From Flavobacterium sp. GT3R68 (lineage in GTDB: Bacteria; Bacteroidota; Bacteroidia; Flavobacteriales; Flavobacteriaceae), in NCBI RefSeq assembly GCF_007109225.1, contig NZ_VJZK01000003.1, positions 1-64,000 of the forward strand: DNA of 64,000 bases, read 5' to 3'. Shown in pieces: positions 62,385 to 64,000 of this stretch. A program made the translations under genes and the position numbers. Below the pieces are notes generated by a model, which ran no database searches, had not been told where the DNA came from, and saw only the letters and a program-made list of their open reading frames with translations. Numbering within the stretch: position 1 is the stretch's first letter; every line of letters starts with the position of its first letter.

Positions 62385-63314
62385 ATGAAATTTCCAAAAG
62401 TCTATTCTTTAGAAGAAATCGCTACATTCCTTAATTGTGAATTTGTTGGAGATAAAAACTTTTCGATTCGCGGTATGAATGAAATTCATGTTGTCGAACA
62501 CGGAGACATTGTCTTTGTTGATCATCCAAAATATTACGACAAAGCCCTGCAATCGGCAGCATCTATTGTTTTAATCAACAAAAATGTGGATTGTCCGGAA
62601 GGGAAAGGACTTTTAATTTCAGATGATCCTTTTAGGGATTTCAATAAATTGACACAACATTTCAAACCTTTCCAACATTCGGGTGCAGCAATTTCTGACT
62701 CAGCCAGAATAGGAGAGGGGACGGTAATCCAACCCAATGCATTTGTTGGGAATAATGTGGTTATTGGAAAAAATTGCCTGATACATTCTAACGTTGCCAT
62801 TTATGACCATACGGTAATTGGCGATAGCGTGATTATCCATGCCGGAACGGTTTTGGGTGCAGATGCATTTTATTATAAAAAACGCCCGGATGGTTTTGAT
62901 CAGCTGATTTCTGGCGGAAGGGTTGTTATTCACGATAATGTCGGAATTGGGGCATTATGTACTATTGATAAAGGAGTAAGCGGCGATACTATTATCGGCG
63001 AAGGCACCAAAATTGATAATCAGGTACATGTGGGCCACGATACGGTAATCGGAAAAAAATGTCTGATTGCTTCGCAAACCGGTATTGCCGGTTGTGTGAT
63101 CATTGAAGATGAGGTTACGCTTTGGGGACAGGTTGGAACCACCAGCGGTATCACTATTGGGGAGAAAGCGGTAGTACTGGGTCAGACAGGGGTTACCAAA
63201 TCAATTGAAGGGGGTAAAACCTATTTCGGAACACCGGTAGAGGAATCCCGTGAAAAATTGAAGCAATTGGCCAATATCAAGAAAATCCCTGAAATCATAA
63301 ATAAATTAAAATAG
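62385..63314 (+). CDS. LpxD-like UDP-3-O-acylglucosamine N-acyltransferase paralogue
   Basis: 309 residues, 32 fewer than lpxD at 58447. It has the same parts: an N-terminal domain ([16 protein letters not shown]), hexapeptide-repeat helix and catalytic histidine in [10 protein letters not shown]. The sequence differs greatly from lpxD, and the repeat region is shorter. It may acylate another nucleotide sugar, or vary lipid A acyl chains; inference. Common in Flavobacteria as a second lpxD-like gene in this position. Confidence 0.82.
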   Translation: MKFPKVYSLEEIATFLNCEFVGDKNFSIRGMNEIHVVEHGDIVFVDHPKYYDKALQSAASIVLINKNVDCPEGKGLLISDDPFRDFNKLTQHFKPFQHSGAAISDSARIGEGTVIQPNAFVGNNVVIGKNCLIHSNVAIYDHTVIGDSVIIHAGTVLGADAFYYKKRPDGFDQLISGGRVVIHDNVGIGALCTIDKGVSGDTIIGEGTKIDNQVHVGHDTVIGKKCLIASQTGIAGCVIIEDEVTLWGQVGTTSGITIGEKAVVLGQTGVTKSIEGGKTYFGTPVEESREKLKQLANIKKIPEIINKLK

Positions 63315-63316
63315 TT

Positions 63317-63679
63317 ATGACGGCAAAAGAACTCGTTCAGAAATTTTATCAATCCGATGCATTTATTGATCAGAAGTTGATGGAATCCTACCTGCATCCG
63401 GAAATTTTATTGGACTGGAACAGTAGTAAAGGATTTATTCAGATGAAATCAGATGATATTCTCTCCTTTACAAAGGAATTGAGTGCCGCTTATCTGGATT
63501 CAAATATAAAAATCAGTCATATTCTGGAAGAAGGAAATCTGGTTTCTATCCGTTATTCTCATTTTGTAAAAACAATCGAGAACCCCGCAGAAGAAATGCT
63601 GCTTGCCCATTTTATTGTGATCTGGGAAGTGAAAGACAATAAATTATTCCGTGGATATCAGATGAGTCAATTGTCATAA
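63317..63679 (+). CDS. NTF2-like (SnoaL) domain protein
   Basis: 120 residues, cone-shaped NTF2-like fold: starts AKELVQKFYQSDAFID, ends EMLLAHFIVIWEVKDNKLFRGYQMSQ. The family includes isomerases and binding proteins; function here is unknown. It is two bases after the preceding lpxD-like gene, so translation is coupled. Confidence 0.75.
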   Translation: MTAKELVQKFYQSDAFIDQKLMESYLHPEILLDWNSSKGFIQMKSDDILSFTKELSAAYLDSNIKISHILEEGNLVSIRYSHFVKTIENPAEEMLLAHFIVIWEVKDNKLFRGYQMSQLS

Positions 63680-63730
63680 AAATATCAAATATAAAGTCCG
63701 AAAAAACTTTACAGTTAGGTATCAAAACCT

Positions 63731-63738
63731 TACTTTTG
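63731..63738 (+). promoter_or_regulatory. -7 box for sucD
   Basis: TACTTTTG, 37 bases before the ATG at 63776. Confidence 0.55.
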
Positions 63739-63775
63739 CAACGCGCTAATCAAAAAATAATTTAAAATATATATC

Positions 63776-64000
63776 ATGAGTGTTTTAGTTAATAAAGATT
63801 CTAAAATAATTGTTCAAGGATTTACTGGAAGTGAAGGAACTTTTCATGCTTCTCAAATGATTGAATACGGGACAAACGTTGTGGGTGGTGTAACTCCGGG
63901 TAAAGGAGGAACAACTCATTTAGAGCGTCCGGTTTTCAATACCGTAAAAGATGCAGTAGATCAGGCAGGAGCAGACACAACTATTATTTTTGTGCCGCCC
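63776..64000 (+). CDS. sucD: Succinyl-CoA ligase alpha subunit, N-terminal part
   Basis: 75 codons before the window ends. The start [20 protein letters not shown] and the CoA-binding segment [13 protein letters not shown] are diagnostic of the ADP/GDP-forming succinyl-CoA synthetase alpha subunit of the citric acid cycle. It has its own -7 box. The rest, including the phosphohistidine, is outside the window. The beta subunit is not adjacent here. Confidence 0.95.
   Translation, partial: MSVLVNKDSKIIVQGFTGSEGTFHASQMIEYGTNVVGGVTPGKGGTTHLERPVFNTVKDAVDQAGADTTIIFVPP

Overview
This window reads as a chromosome segment of a Flavobacterium-like member of the Bacteroidota. The evidence is: AT-rich DNA with TAnnTTTG/TTG-type promoters; type IX secretion system (T9SS) genes and cargo with C-terminal sorting domains; a fused LpxC/FabZ gene; a lipoprotein-type TamL next to TamB; and many lipobox signal peptides. 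No phage, insertion sequence, CRISPR array or conjugative element is visible. Most of the window is ordinary core chromosome. The unusual material lies in the intergenic regions and in a few gene structures.

Layout. 0-2.5 kb: minus-strand operon (alpha/beta hydrolase, lipoprotein MsrB, cytosolic MsrB, endonuclease III), with a structured repeat/RNA element at the left edge. 2.7-12.4 kb: M48 lipoprotein peptidase, UMF1-type transporter, internally duplicated lipoprotein, Lon, PorQ, cytidylate kinase, nucleoside transporter and a small membrane protein. 12.4-15.1 kb: a second structured element, the rpsA promoter with a foldable leader, rpsA, then a striking G+C-rich array of about sixteen 21-22 bp hairpin units. 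15.1-23.7 kb: three tandem large T9SS cargo proteins (one with delta-60 repeats, two with leucine-rich repeats) sharing nearly identical C-terminal halves and intergenic spacers.

23.7-31.2 kb: small housekeeping genes; a divergent pair of an XRE regulator and an M14 carboxypeptidase separated by a cluster of TTTAC-N4-GTAAA operators; an Lrp regulator; a DinB-like protein; a hypoxanthine-DNA glycosylase-like protein; RecQ; and a very acidic protein. 31.2-39.9 kb: polyamine-related genes (deoxyhypusine synthase-like protein, arginine decarboxylase with a long leader), aroB, proline dehydrogenase, tRNA-Val and alanine dehydrogenase. 39.4-43 kb: tsaE, the T9SS regulator porX, a DUF72 protein and a Fpg/Nei-type glycosylase. 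43.2-47.3 kb: bacterial non-homologous end joining (LigD, split by a -1 frame change at a ten-A slippery run, and Ku) beside two small disordered hydrophilic proteins. 47.5-57 kb: M13 peptidase lipoprotein, TamL and TamB. 57.2-64 kb: HD phosphohydrolase, then lpxD, lpxC/fabZ, lpxA, efp, a second lpxD-like gene, an NTF2-like protein and the start of sucD.

Functional links. PorQ, PorX and three sorting-domain cargo proteins form a T9SS theme. TamL/TamB and the lpx operon serve the outer membrane. LigD/Ku with the hydrophilic proteins suggests a stress-survival module. The best candidates for undescribed biology are the hairpin array at 14.6-15.0 kb, the operator cluster at 25.5-25.8 kb, the possible programmed frameshift in ligD, the arginine decarboxylase leader, and the two matching three-way-junction elements.
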